Source: an uncultured Bacteroides sp.
GTDB taxonomy: Bacteria > Bacteroidota > Bacteroidia > Bacteroidales > Bacteroidaceae
Direction: 5' to 3'
Assembly: GCF_963678845.1 (NCBI RefSeq)
Contig: NZ_OY787466.1
Span: 1,178,001 to 1,242,000 of the forward strand
DNA: 64,000 bases
The notes under the pieces are model-generated. The model saw nothing but the letters and a program-made list of their open reading frames with translations, was not told the origin of the DNA and did not search any database. Positions 34,433 through 43,313 of the stretch are shown one piece after another; within the stretch, counting starts at the first letter, position 1, and each line of letters begins with the position of its first letter. The position numbers and the translations under genes are program-made.

Positions 34433-35464
34433 TTATTGATACTGAATATAGATGGGCTGTGGTTTCAGCTTAATCAGCTCAGGCGGAGTAAGCATGCGGT
34501 GAGGGGCTGGTTTCAAATCATTTTTGTAAAACAGCTTAAATCCGGTAAACTGCACCGGTTCCCTATAAATGTAAGCACGATAAGAATCATACTTCAGCAT
34601 AGGTCCGCCCCAGCCATCCATGTTCATCACAATCTGCACTTCAGGGTGCAACACAATTTTATTGTAGTTTTTAACCATCCGTTGCGTAAAACGATGTACG
34701 ATAAATATTTTAGGAGGTAGCTTATTCTCCCTGACCAGCTTTGCCAGGTAATCCGAGCAATAATTAATGTCACTAGCTTCGTATGATCCTATCTTTGTTC
34801 CCGGTCTACTGCCATCCTTCATTGAAAACTCAGGGTCAATAGCCAAATGCACGTGAGGCATTTTAAGATATTTCTCCAATAAGGGAACTTCATCTCTCAC
34901 ATTGCTCAGTGCCACCTGAACGTCTAAAAAGACAATGGCGTTTCCCATTCGGGCAATAGATAAAGCAGAATCTATCTGGCATTTGGGCATGCGTGTACGG
35001 TACTTCCCGTCTTTCAAGGGATATCCCTGCGCCACTACGGCAATGTAATGAATGGCAGGCTGCACCGGAGTAGATGGATCGGCTTGTTCCCAAGCCTTAA
35101 CTTCGGCCCTTAATCTTTTCCATAATTCTTTTGGTGGATATTCACCCAGAATACCCATCCTCTTTGAATAGAGATTGCCATAATATGCCACAATCCTTTT
35201 GAAAGGCAGGATAGCCCCTTTCATGGGGTAAGGCTGATGCTTTACGGGCCATCTTCCGGTAGTGTCTCCATTGGCCAATGCTTTTAATTTCTTATTGTAG
35301 GCAACTGTATCAATGTTTATTCCTTCTTTTCCGGGTATATCAATTTTTGTTTTTTCTGTTTTTCTTTCATTGGCTTTCGATTTTATTTTCTCAAAGCACC
35401 CGGTAAGAGTGCAGCTTAACATAATCGTTGTAGAAAGGAGTATTGATATTGCTGTTTTATTCAT
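34433..35464 (-). CDS. Conserved lipoprotein of unknown function (TIM-barrel-like)
   Basis: 343 residues from the ATG at 35464. The signal ends LSCTLTGC, a clear lipobox with lipidated Cys23. The mature protein has a charged linker, then a conserved domain from about 95: RIVAYYGNLYSKRMGILGEY, YIAVVAQGYP, GNAIVFLDVQVALSNVRDEV, HVHLAIDPEFSM, KIFIVHRFTQRMV and VQIVMNMDGWGGP. The pattern of strand ends with D and E (FLDVQ, AIDPEF, NMDGWG) suggests a glycosidase-like barrel. Similar domains occur in Actinobacteria as uncharacterised exported proteins. I cannot assign a substrate. The frame continues upstream to 35626, but the lipoprotein signal fixes the start. Confidence 0.78.
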   Translation of the reverse strand: MNKTAISILLSTTIMLSCTLTGCFEKIKSKANERKTEKTKIDIPGKEGINIDTVAYNKKLKALANGDTTGRWPVKHQPYPMKGAILPFKRIVAYYGNLYSKRMGILGEYPPKELWKRLRAEVKAWEQADPSTPVQPAIHYIAVVAQGYPLKDGKYRTRMPKCQIDSALSIARMGNAIVFLDVQVALSNVRDEVPLLEKYLKMPHVHLAIDPEFSMKDGSRPGTKIGSYEASDINYCSDYLAKLVRENKLPPKIFIVHRFTQRMVKNYNKIVLHPEVQIVMNMDGWGGPMLKYDSYRAYIYREPVQFTGFKLFYKNDLKPAPHRMLTPPELIKLKPQPIYIQYQ

Positions 35465-35601
35465 ATAATTAAAGATGGATACGCAGGCAATGTATAAATA
35501 AAGAATTGCATATACAAGTAAGAAGCATAAAAATGAATTGTTTTCTATTAAAATTAGTCGGTTAATTGTATTTGAAATAATTATTAGCGTTATGTTTTTC
35601 T

Positions 35602-35609
35602 TATCTTTG
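35602..35609 (+). promoter_or_regulatory. Predicted -7 box for the MTH1187-family gene
   Basis: TATCTTTG, 23 bp before the ATG at 35632; transcription would begin at about 35616. No -33 box at ideal spacing. Confidence 0.6.
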
Positions 35610-35631
35610 TCTGGAATAAAAAACAATAGCT

Positions 35632-35925
35632 ATGTCTGTAATTATGAATTTTGCCATCTTCCCAATTGATAAAGGGGAACATGTGAGTCAATACGTAAAG
35701 AAAGTAGTGGAGATGATAGACGCTTTGCCCTATAAAAGCCAGCTTACATCAATGGGTACTATTGTAGAATGTGAAACGATGGATCAATGCTTATCGGTCA
35801 TCTCTAAAGCGAATGCTATATTAGAGCAGGATACTAATCGTATATATTGTACTGCTACGTTTGATAATAAGCCTGGTAAAAGTGACCAAATGGAACATAA
35901 GATTAAAGCGGTAAGAGAAAAATAG
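35632..35925 (+). CDS. MTH1187-family (DUF77/YqgV) thiamine-binding-like protein
   Basis: 97-residue single-domain ferredoxin-like fold protein. Family marks: MNFAIFPIDKGEHVSQYVKK near the start, SQLTSMGTIVECETMDQCLSVI in the middle, and the C-terminal DNKPGKSDQMEHKIKAVREK. Members bind thiamine or its pyrimidine in some organisms; the physiological role is uncertain. It stands alone, divergent from the lipoprotein gene and followed by a small hairpin. Confidence 0.85.
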   Translation: MSVIMNFAIFPIDKGEHVSQYVKKVVEMIDALPYKSQLTSMGTIVECETMDQCLSVISKANAILEQDTNRIYCTATFDNKPGKSDQMEHKIKAVREK

Positions 35926-35934
35926 GAGAGAACT

Positions 35935-35957
35935 GGAATTAACTCTCCCTCTATAGC
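35935..35957. terminator. Short hairpin between convergent genes
   Basis: GGAGAG (35935-35940) and CTCTCC (35943-35948 region) around the stop-proximal loop, with a T-rich tract soon after. Weak but correctly placed between the MTH1187-family and ankyrin genes. Confidence 0.45.
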
Positions 35958-35995
35958 TATTTTTATTTCTCTTTAAGCCTGTCTTAAAATGCTTG

Positions 35996-37564
35996 TTACT
36001 TTTTTCTTGAAGAGATTTTTTTTCCTTCGGCTATGGTAAGCTTACTCACATACTTTTTGGCTGGGTTTGCACCTTTGGCAAGAAGCAAATCGGCAGACTC
36101 TTTGCGGTTATATTGCTGTGCCCAGTATAATGCAGTGTTGCCCTCTTTATCCTGTGTTTCCAGTTGGGTACCCTTATCAAGAAGCAGATTCACTATTTCA
36201 GTATACTTAGAATAATTTTCAGAGGTTACATCTTTTGCCGCCGCTGCATGCATTAAAGCTGTTTTTCCGTTTGCGTCCTGCGCATCTGTTTTTGCCCCTT
36301 TATCAAGAAGTGTTTTAACGATATCCGGTCTTGCGTTCAAAGTAGCCTTAATTAAAGGAGTCTCTCCGGTGTTGAGAGGCAGATCAATATTAGCACCTTT
36401 ATCAAGCAGAGTCAGAACTCGTTTTGTAGATTTTAGGCAAGCTAATGACAAGGGTGAGTTCCCCATCTGATCTTGCGCATTTATTATTGCCCCCTTTTTA
36501 ATAAGCAGGTTTATAATCTTTATGCTCTCGTTGTCCTTCTCCTTAACGTCAGAGTTGGCTGCACACATTAGAGGAGTTTGCCCCGTGGAACTCTGAGAGT
36601 TGGTATTTGCACCCTTGTCAATCAGGAGCTGTACCATTTCAAGATTTGTGTATTGCGCTGCCTGCATCAAAGGAGTTTCCCCGTATTTACTAAGACCATC
36701 TGCTTTGGCACCACTCTTCAGAAGCAGTTTTGCCATATCGGTTTGTCCATGAATGATGGCCAACTGCAAAGCGGTAGGTCCGTATTTGGCTGATGGCATT
36801 TCAATATCAGCCTTCTTGCTTATAAGTATTTTAGCCGTTTCGGGCAATCCTTTCGATGCCGTTATCATTAAAGCCGTCATACCCTCTAAATTCTGTGTAT
36901 TCAGGTTTGCACCATTTTCAACCAGAAGCTTTGTATCTTCCTTATTCTCGCCGACCTCTTTACCATTCACACGTAAACGATTGGCTGCATGCATTAAAGC
37001 TGTGTTGCCGCATGCATCCTGTATGTCCAGCTTAGCCCCATTCTCAATCAGAATTCTTGCCGATTCATGATAGCCGTATATTATAGCCTTCATTAGAGCT
37101 GTTAATTTACCTTGGGCAGAAGTCGTTTCTGCATGAACCACTTCTTGGAAGTTTGGATTGGCCCCCTCATTGATAAGAAGTTTAATAATTTCGGGATACT
37201 CTATAGCAGCAATAATGGCAGTCCTTGTAGTGGCGCATGTATCGTGATAGTCACTCAATTCATTGACATTTATTCCCTTAGTATTAATCAGCAGTTTAGC
37301 TATTTCTGGTTGATGCGCACGTATGCAAGAAACCAAAGCCGTTTCCCCGTTCTGTTTTACATTAGGATCTCCACCATTGTTCAGATAGTTATTTGCAGTC
37401 TCTATATTTTGAAACACTTCGCTAAAAGATACCTGACTGACAGTTACTTTTTTTACTGTAGTTTTTGCTTTTTTAGAAGTAATTCTTTCTTTTGTAGTCT
37501 GGGCATTTGTTGTCAAAGATGACAAAGCCAATGCAGTCAGGAAGAAAAATTTAAATGATTTCAT
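35996..37564 (-). CDS. Exported ankyrin-repeat protein
   Basis: 522 residues, with a signal peptide (MKSFKFFFLTALALSSLTTNAQ region) and about twelve ankyrin repeats from residue 55 to the C-terminus, for example NGETALVSCIRAHQPEIAKLL, YGPTALQLAIIHGQTDMAKLL, YGETPLMQAAQYTNLEMVQLL and TGETPLIKATLNARPDIVKTL (each quoted in part). The repeats are near-canonical, so a folded solenoid is expected in the periplasm or at the surface. Ankyrin domains bind proteins; no partner can be inferred. Single gene on the minus strand. Confidence 0.88.
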   Translation of the reverse strand: MKSFKFFFLTALALSSLTTNAQTTKERITSKKAKTTVKKVTVSQVSFSEVFQNIETANNYLNNGGDPNVKQNGETALVSCIRAHQPEIAKLLINTKGINVNELSDYHDTCATTRTAIIAAIEYPEIIKLLINEGANPNFQEVVHAETTSAQGKLTALMKAIIYGYHESARILIENGAKLDIQDACGNTALMHAANRLRVNGKEVGENKEDTKLLVENGANLNTQNLEGMTALMITASKGLPETAKILISKKADIEMPSAKYGPTALQLAIIHGQTDMAKLLLKSGAKADGLSKYGETPLMQAAQYTNLEMVQLLIDKGANTNSQSSTGQTPLMCAANSDVKEKDNESIKIINLLIKKGAIINAQDQMGNSPLSLACLKSTKRVLTLLDKGANIDLPLNTGETPLIKATLNARPDIVKTLLDKGAKTDAQDANGKTALMHAAAAKDVTSENYSKYTEIVNLLLDKGTQLETQDKEGNTALYWAQQYNRKESADLLLAKGANPAKKYVSKLTIAEGKKISSRKK

Positions 37565-37764
37565 TTCTTATGTCTGATTCTCGTTTAAAATATAGAAATT
37601 TTGCTTTAGTATATTCTCCGTATAGTGTTGCTTATCCTATATGCCAACTCTCATCTTTTGATTAATTATTACAATAGATGAGTTTCTTCTTTTGGGCATG
37701 GTGAAAATACTGTAATCTATAGCATTGGTACAAAGTTAATATAAATATTCCTCTTTATATTATT

Positions 37765-37816
37765 AAACCCGCTGGCTGAATAAATTAATATCTATTTATT
37801 CAGCCAGCGGGTTTTT
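37765..37816. terminator. Strong terminator after the esterase gene
   Basis: AAACCCGCTGGCTGAATAAA (37765-37784) pairs with its reverse complement (37795-37814), flanked by A and T tracts. It ends esterase transcription before the ankyrin gene. Confidence 0.9.
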
Positions 37817-37850
37817 AACTTAGCCTCTTATGAGACCATTCTACAAGTGC

Positions 37851-39074
37851 TTATTTAAAAAGCTTCGGTGCAAAAACAGATAAATAAATACGCCAATTGC
37901 GCCAGATATGTCCACCGTCAGTTTCTACATACTCATATTTATAACCCTTGGAGTCAAGTAACTTCCGCCATTCCTGATTGTCCTTATACAGGAAGTCAGA
38001 GTTACCAATACCTATCCAATACAATTTAGGAGCAATCTTGAATTGTGCAGCCAGTTCTTTTTCTGTCTGAGTCATTAGAACGGTCTTTTCAGCTTCCGAA
38101 ATATTTTTGTTGTAGGTCATTAGTGTAGCAGCAGAGAAAAGACCTACATAATCAAATTTATCAGGATATTTTTTGGAGATAGTCAAAGAATGACCGCCAC
38201 CCATTGACAGACCGCAGATAGCACGATGAGCTTTATCATTGATTGTGCGATAGTTTTTCTCGACATAATTCATAACATCAGGAAAACTCTCTTCCATTGA
38301 ATTAACAGGTTTCTGACTGTATATGTTCATTGATGGTCTGTACATACCTTCAGCAGCTTCACCTGGGGCAGCTTGTTTTGTAGGGTTACCGTTCGTCATT
38401 ACCACAATCATGGGCACTGCCTTATTCATGGCTATCAGGTTGTCCATAATCTGTGCCGAACGCCCCAAAGCAATCCATGCCTCTTCATCACCACCTGCTC
38501 CATGAAGGAGGTAAAGAACAGGATATTTCTTGCCACTTGTTTCATAGCCGGCGGGAGTGTAAATGGTCATTCTACGCTGCATTTTCAGTGTAGGACTGTT
38601 GTACCATACGCGTGAAACTGTTCCGTGAGGAACATTATTCACACTGTATAAATCCCCTTTGGAACCTTGCTCTCCCTTAATAATAAGTATGTTTGTTATC
38701 GAGGCAACATCGCGATTCAGATACACATTATTAGGATCGGTTACTGAAATTCCGTTAACTATAAAAGAATAACTGTATAGCTCTGGAGAAAGAATGCTGG
38801 ATGTGAAAGACCAGATACCTTTTTCATCTTTGCTCATGCTGACTTTTGTTGGTGTATCAAAAGTGCCATAAGGCGTATTTGTTTTTGTCGGTGGAAGAAA
38901 ATCACCAGTTATCTCCACGGAATCAGCATGAATGGCATTATAGCGAAACGTAACAGTGTGATCAGGATTTATCTCGGGTGAAACAATATTTTGACCACCC
39001 CACAATGCCTGTTGTGCCATTGCAGTTACACTCATTAAGGTAATTGCAATCAAAGAAAATAATTTTCTATTCAT
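37851..39074 (-). CDS. Exported CE1-type esterase with N-terminal carbohydrate-binding-like domain
   Basis: 407 residues; signal peptide ends TAMAQ. An N-terminal beta-sandwich resembling CBM48/E-set domains (about 25-130, with VEITGDFLP and SYSFIVNGISVTDP) precedes an alpha/beta-hydrolase domain (about 160-405). The nucleophile is in ICGLSMGGGHS, the oxyanion region in YLLHGAGGDEEAW, the probable acid in IGIGNSDFLY and the His in TDGGHIWRNWR. Such enzymes release ferulic or acetyl groups from plant xylans or act on related esters. No PUL genes adjoin it. Confidence 0.88.
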   Translation of the reverse strand: MNRKLFSLIAITLMSVTAMAQQALWGGQNIVSPEINPDHTVTFRYNAIHADSVEITGDFLPPTKTNTPYGTFDTPTKVSMSKDEKGIWSFTSSILSPELYSYSFIVNGISVTDPNNVYLNRDVASITNILIIKGEQGSKGDLYSVNNVPHGTVSRVWYNSPTLKMQRRMTIYTPAGYETSGKKYPVLYLLHGAGGDEEAWIALGRSAQIMDNLIAMNKAVPMIVVMTNGNPTKQAAPGEAAEGMYRPSMNIYSQKPVNSMEESFPDVMNYVEKNYRTINDKAHRAICGLSMGGGHSLTISKKYPDKFDYVGLFSAATLMTYNKNISEAEKTVLMTQTEKELAAQFKIAPKLYWIGIGNSDFLYKDNQEWRKLLDSKGYKYEYVETDGGHIWRNWRIYLSVFAPKLFK

Positions 39075-39476
39075 AATTAAAATATATTAGATATAAAGGT
39101 AAAAGCTACTTTTCTGATTTATATGTTATTAGTCTGTTTGAGGAGTTAATAATCACACAGTTAATCTTTGAATTGTGTTTTTATGGTACATATTCCGGGA
39201 TTATAAAGTTGTGCCAAATTTGCCTTAACATAAGCCTTTACCCGAATTTATGAAAAAGATTCGTCCATAATAGTAGTATTGTTTACTAAGTAAATATGCT
39301 AATTATTAGCGTATGTTAAACTATTAAGTAAGTAAAAAAGCCAACCATTGCTTTTAAAAGCTATTGGCTGGCTTAATGATTTTTTGATAGAAGTAACCAT
39401 TTTATTTTGACTGTATTTTTTTTACACCATTTTTCCACTGTAAAAAAGATTACTATAAATAAAAAATGATATAGAT
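39075..39476. other. Non-coding interval
   Basis: 402 bp with no supported gene. It contains an imperfect hairpin at 39334-39374 whose minus-strand arm is followed by a T-run, probably the terminator of the small Lys-rich protein gene. Near 39092-39106 there is a TACCTTTA that could be a weak -7 box for the esterase gene. Nothing else seen. Confidence 0.5.
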
Positions 39477-39749
39477 CTATTTTGCTTTTTTGCTTTTATC
39501 GGGTTTTACTTCCGGTTTTGCCTCTTTTTTACCAGCTTTCATCTCTGGTTTAGTACATTTCTTGTCACCTTTCATTTCTGCCTTAGCATCTTTCTTAGTA
39601 ACTTTCACTTCTTCTTTAGCACCCTTCTTTTGAGCTTTTACAGCAGTTGTAGCTTCTTTTTTAACCTCTGCTTTTTTAGTTGTACCTTGAGCATTTGCTC
39701 CAAAACCTGCAATTAATACGAAAGCAACGAATAAAACTAGTTTTTTCAT
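39477..39749 (-). CDS. Small exported lysine/alanine/glutamate-rich protein
   Basis: 90 residues. A clear signal peptide (MKKLVLFVAFVLIAGFGANAQ in part, cleavage near GANAQ) precedes a wholly low-complexity tail made of Lys, Ala and Glu with repeated KKxAK/MK patterns and a single Cys (KKCTKPE). The mature part is strongly basic and is probably disordered. Similar small basic exported proteins are common in Bacteroides with no known function; binding to nucleic acid or cell-surface anions is speculation. Single gene. Confidence 0.72.
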   Translation of the reverse strand: MKKLVLFVAFVLIAGFGANAQGTTKKAEVKKEATTAVKAQKKGAKEEVKVTKKDAKAEMKGDKKCTKPEMKAGKKEAKPEVKPDKSKKAK

Positions 39750-40070
39750 AATTTCAAGAATTTAAAAGTTCAACATAATATTAGGAAATTTGTGGATTGA
39801 AAGATAGCAAATTAACGATTGATAGATTTTAATATTAATAAAAATTAACTATTTTAACATGAACGCATTTTAGGGGCACTGAGATCTTTGTTTAGACTTT
39901 AATGTCAACAGGATAATTATTTTTTTTACTATTAGAAGGTTTGTATTCTCAAGTAAATATTATCTTTGTGGTGAGTGTCTATGTTCTAATGGAGGCTGTA
40001 ATTGTATCTGAATTTACTGCTTCTAATTTAAGAGAATATACTATTCTTTACATTAGAAATTAACCATAAA
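39750..40070 (+). promoter_or_regulatory. Non-coding interval with the promoter of the next gene
   Basis: TTTG at 39940-39943 and TATCTTTG at 39961-39968 (17-bp spacer) give transcription from about 39975, with a leader near 95 nt to 40071. The rest of the interval, shared with the divergent Lys-rich gene, has nothing recognisable. Confidence 0.65.
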
Positions 40071-40841
40071 ATGAATATGAAAAACATCTGTATTTTATTC
40101 ACAATGATCATTCTATCTTTTGTTCCGGGAAAGGCCATGTCACAGGAAAAAGAAGATATGAGCTTTGAACTGAATTCTTTGTCAGGCGAATCGGTCAGAG
40201 TTAATTTGGAACTGGATGATGTGAACGAAAAAATTATCTTGAAGCTGAACTCGAAGGAAATGCTCTGTCTTAATAATTGCAAAGGATTAGATGACGAAAT
40301 GAAGGTGCTGAACAATAGGTTTATTGTGATTCACTATAAAGTCAGAGGAGGAAGTGATATTAAGCTGAGGAAGACTACATTGGTCTGTGTTGCCGACGGT
40401 AAATTGCACAACGCTTTGGATATTGTTTCAACAATGAGTCATAATATTGGAGATTTAAAAGCAAATGAGGATGAGTCTTTAAAACAATCTGACGAATGCG
40501 GGTTATATACTCTTAAATTAATTAGCCTGGAAAATCAGGGAAGAGGCTTTCTTCTCACTGCTGTTGAACATGAAATGGAAAGCTCGAAAGCTGATAAGCA
40601 AAACAATTTTGAAAGGGAAGATTCTGTGAAGATGTTTTTTGATGATGTGAATAAGGTCTTTTATACCAAAATGATTGCCCTGAATGGTCGGTATATGGTT
40701 GAAGGGGAATCGGATTCATTGAGAAATTTTAAAAATAGGCTTGTTCCTTTTATTAGTCTGAATAATGAAGAGAGTGTTTATCTTGATAAAGACTGGTATT
40801 ATATGGAACCAGGCAACAGGCTGGTAAAAGTGACAGATTAA
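40071..40841 (+). CDS. Exported protein of unknown function
   Basis: 256 residues; a second ATG at 40077 (MKNICILF) may be the true start. The signal peptide runs to about AMSQ. The remainder is acidic, without transmembrane segments, and has four Cys in the mature region: LCLNNC near residue 65 (a CxxxC pair), LVCVA and DECGL, which could form disulfides. I do not recognise the family. The promoter upstream is good and the sequence is free of low complexity, so the gene is probably real. Not obviously co-transcribed with the following esterase gene. Confidence 0.65.
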   Translation: MNMKNICILFTMIILSFVPGKAMSQEKEDMSFELNSLSGESVRVNLELDDVNEKIILKLNSKEMLCLNNCKGLDDEMKVLNNRFIVIHYKVRGGSDIKLRKTTLVCVADGKLHNALDIVSTMSHNIGDLKANEDESLKQSDECGLYTLKLISLENQGRGFLLTAVEHEMESSKADKQNNFEREDSVKMFFDDVNKVFYTKMIALNGRYMVEGESDSLRNFKNRLVPFISLNNEESVYLDKDWYYMEPGNRLVKVTD

Positions 40842-41045
40842 ATAATAAAAGAATTGCTAAAGAGAGTGGGCAATTATGTGATGTTTTCAAACCAATAGAG
40901 TGAGCCCCGCTTACTGTTCATCAATTTATTAGTCCAAAATTACAGCTAATATGTATGTTTTTTAATATAAATGTACATATCTCTATTCCTGGAACGGTCA
41001 TTATTTCGGATTTTTGCAGGAAATGTATTTAAAATTCGAAAAGAA

Positions 41046-41948
41046 ATGAAAATTTTAAAATTGAGTTTTTTTGTAGCGTTCATATTGCTGGCAATGTCTG
41101 TTTCAGCACAAGACGCTGTTAAAAAACAAAATCTCCAGAAACAAATTACAGGTGAAGACTTGTTAGGTCTTAAATCAGGTGCCGATCCTTTGAAAGCAAA
41201 CCGCGGAACTGCTGGGAAATCTAGAAAGAAGGGGCGTCCTGTTGTTTTTATAATAGGTGATTCTACAGTGAAGAACGGAAAAGATGACGGCAGTAACCAC
41301 CAGTGGGGTTGGGGACATTTTTTTAGTGACATGGTTGATACAACAAAAGTATCGGTTGAGAACCATGCATTGGGTGGACGTAGTAGCCGCACATTCATTA
41401 CTGAAGGACTTTGGGACAAAGTGCTTTCGGCAGTAAAACCCGGAGATTATGTATTGGTACAGTTTGGACATAATGATAGTGGCACGCTCAATATGGGTCG
41501 CGCCCGTGCCTCACTTAAAGGTAATGGTGACAATGACACTATTGTTGTGATGGAAACTACCGGAAAGAAAGAAACTGTTAATTCTTTTGGTTGGTATATG
41601 CGTAAATATGCGAAAGATGTTAAAGCTAAAAAAGCAACTCCGATTTTATTATCACACATTCCTCGTAACATGTTTACAACTAAAGATAGTGTAGCTGTTA
41701 TAAGAAATAATGACGGTTTCGGACTTTGGACCAAGGAAGCTGCTGCAATGGAAAAAGTTCTCTATATTGATTTGAATAAGCTTGCGGCTGATAAACTAGA
41801 CAAAATGGGAAAAGATGCCATTCAGTTGTTATACTACGGTGATCATACCCATACATCGAAAGCCGGAGCAATATTAAATGCTCAAGCTGTTGCTGAAGGT
41901 ATCCGCGAACTGAAAAATTGTAAACTTAAAGATGCTTTAAAGAAATAG
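41046..41948 (+). CDS. Rhamnogalacturonan acetylesterase-like SGNH hydrolase (CE12 type)
   Basis: 300 residues from the ATG at 41046 (MKILKLSFFVAFILLAM, signal peptide to VSAQ). SGNH/GDSL blocks: block I FIIGDSTVKNG with the nucleophile Ser, block II NHALGGRSSRTF, block III LVQFGHNDSG, and block V GDHTHTSKAGA with Asp and His. These are the marks of rhamnogalacturonan acetylesterases, which deacetylate pectin RG-I. The frame extends upstream to 40971 but the signal peptide fixes the start. A decayed PL11 rhamnogalacturonan lyase lies 12 kb away, suggesting former pectin use. Followed by a strong terminator. Confidence 0.9.
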   Translation: MKILKLSFFVAFILLAMSVSAQDAVKKQNLQKQITGEDLLGLKSGADPLKANRGTAGKSRKKGRPVVFIIGDSTVKNGKDDGSNHQWGWGHFFSDMVDTTKVSVENHALGGRSSRTFITEGLWDKVLSAVKPGDYVLVQFGHNDSGTLNMGRARASLKGNGDNDTIVVMETTGKKETVNSFGWYMRKYAKDVKAKKATPILLSHIPRNMFTTKDSVAVIRNNDGFGLWTKEAAAMEKVLYIDLNKLAADKLDKMGKDAIQLLYYGDHTHTSKAGAILNAQAVAEGIRELKNCKLKDALKK

Positions 41949-41975
41949 CATTATAGAGAACTAGAATAGGAGAAA

Positions 41976-42023
41976 GTCCTTAATTCAGAAGCTTTAAGTT
42001 GTTTGAATTAAGGACCTTTTTTT
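41976..42023 (+). terminator. Terminator after the CE12 esterase
   Basis: GTCCTTAATTCA (41976-41987) pairs perfectly with TGAATTAAGGAC (42004-42015), followed by CTTTTTTT. Confidence 0.92.
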
Positions 42024-42402
42024 CGTTATTATAGTGATAGATAACTTTAGTTGAATAAGATTTAAGCTAAATTATGTAACTTATAATCAGTTATATAACT
42101 CTCTTTATTTATTATTACTAAACGAAAGTATGTTTTGTTAATTGATTTGTGGCTCTTTAGCTTTTTGTCTAACTTGCGCCGTCTTTCAATTAGAACTAAT
42201 AAATTAATTTGTAAGAGAGCTTATGGAAAGGAAAATCCTATTTGTAGTGATTCCGCTTTTTATTATTGGAGTGTTGTTACTGCTTTTACATTAAAGGCAG
42301 AAGAAAAAATATTGCTAAAATAGACTACTATTGCCGTTCGATTCATTATAAGTTCTTATCTTTGTTTTATAATTTTGTTTAATCAGAATAATTATAAAAT
42401 AG
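42024..42402 (+). promoter_or_regulatory. Non-coding interval with -7 box of the thioredoxin-like gene
   Basis: TATCTTTG at 42359-42366 lies 37 bp before the ATG at 42403, with TTG at 42333 as a possible -33 element. The rest is A+T-rich; a 62-codon frame at 42135-42323 shows no coding character. Confidence 0.6.
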
Positions 42403-42978
42403 ATGAATAAAGTGTATAAGTTTTTGTTTTGTCTTATGCTGATAGGCATAGGAATTACTCGGGTAAGTGCTCAGCAAAAGAATGAGCCGACAAAGCAGAA
42501 GGTTGCTGCCGACGAAAGAGGATATATTGTAAAAGTGGGCGACATTGCTCCCGATTTTGAGCTTACACTTACTGACGGTAAGAAGGTAAAGCTGTCTCAG
42601 TTGAAAGGAAAAGTTGTAATGCTACAGTTTACTGCAAGTTGGTGTGGTGTATGCCGTAAGGAGATGCCTTTTATTGAAAGTGACATCTGGCAGAAAAATA
42701 AGGATAATAAGGAATTTGTGTTGATGGGTATTGACCGTGACGAACCGTTGAATACTGTGACTGGCTTTAAGGCTCAGACAAAAATTACTTATCCGCTGGG
42801 ACTGGATCCTGGAGCCAATATCTTTGCTAAGTATGCTGACCGCGAAGCTGGAATTACCCGTAATGTGCTTATTGACAGAACTGGTAAAATTGTAAAAATG
42901 ACGCGTTTGTATAATGAAGAGGAGTTTGCCGGTTTGGTGAAAGAAATTGAAAGTCAGCTGGGAACTACTGGTAAATAA
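42403..42978 (+). CDS. TlpA-like exported thiol-disulfide oxidoreductase
   Basis: 191 residues with a signal peptide (cleavage near RVSAQ) and a thioredoxin fold of the AhpC/TSA-TlpA type: VGDIAPDFELTLTDGKKVKL, then the active site SWCGVCRKEMPFIE (CxxC as Cys-Gly-Val-Cys), and the cis-Pro region followed by NVLIDRTGKIVKMTRLYNEEE. It probably reduces disulfides in the periplasm. It is convergent with the metal-handling operon across a shared terminator. Confidence 0.9.
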   Translation: MNKVYKFLFCLMLIGIGITRVSAQQKNEPTKQKVAADERGYIVKVGDIAPDFELTLTDGKKVKLSQLKGKVVMLQFTASWCGVCRKEMPFIESDIWQKNKDNKEFVLMGIDRDEPLNTVTGFKAQTKITYPLGLDPGANIFAKYADREAGITRNVLIDRTGKIVKMTRLYNEEEFAGLVKEIESQLGTTGK

Positions 42979-43032
42979 TCACAAACCCATTCTGTGTTGA
43001 GAATATATAGCTTCAGATTGCTATTAAAAATA

Positions 43033-43066
43033 AGAGAGGGCATTTCCACCAGGGAGTGCCCTCTCT
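43033..43066. terminator. Bidirectional terminator
   Basis: AGAGAGGGCA (43033-43042) pairs with TGCCCTCTCT (43057-43066), between convergent genes. Confidence 0.85.
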
Positions 43067-43079
43067 ATGATTACCTGAA

Positions 43080-43286
43080 TCAGACCTGCTCTGCTTTATA
43101 ACCAGCTTTTTCTATCTGACGGATAATTTCCGCAGCTTCTTTATCTGTTTCTATAGTCAGAACTTTGTCTTTAGAGTTCACATCAATAAACCACTGTTCT
43201 GGTTTTGCAATTTCGTTAAGACTTTTGCCAATGGTAGCAACGCATCCGCTGCACATGGCACTTGTTTTGAACTTTAATGTTTTCAT
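43080..43286 (-). CDS. Heavy-metal-associated (HMA) domain protein, CopZ-like
   Basis: 68-residue cytoplasmic HMA domain. The metal site is near the N-terminus: TSAMCSGCVATIG, with Cys12 and Cys15 as the CxxC pair. The rest follows the beta-alpha-beta fold (VLTIETDKEAAEII, IEKAGYKAEQV). It would bind Cu(I) or another soft metal as a chaperone. Last gene of a four-gene operon (HYC_CC_PP-type protein, TonB receptor, exported HMA-like protein, this protein). Confidence 0.9.
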   Translation of the reverse strand: MKTLKFKTSAMCSGCVATIGKSLNEIAKPEQWFIDVNSKDKVLTIETDKEAAEIIRQIEKAGYKAEQV

Positions 43287-43313
43287 ATTCAGTTTGTTTT
43301 TATAAGTTCTTGT

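Noticed and set aside
35465..35626. Extended N-terminus of the lipoprotein gene
   Set aside because: It would place 54 hydrophobic residues before a perfect lipoprotein signal and overlap the divergent promoter region.
42135..42323. A 62-codon + strand frame between the esterase and thioredoxin-like genes
   Set aside because: No family, no promoter or ribosome site, unusual composition; the real promoter lies after it.
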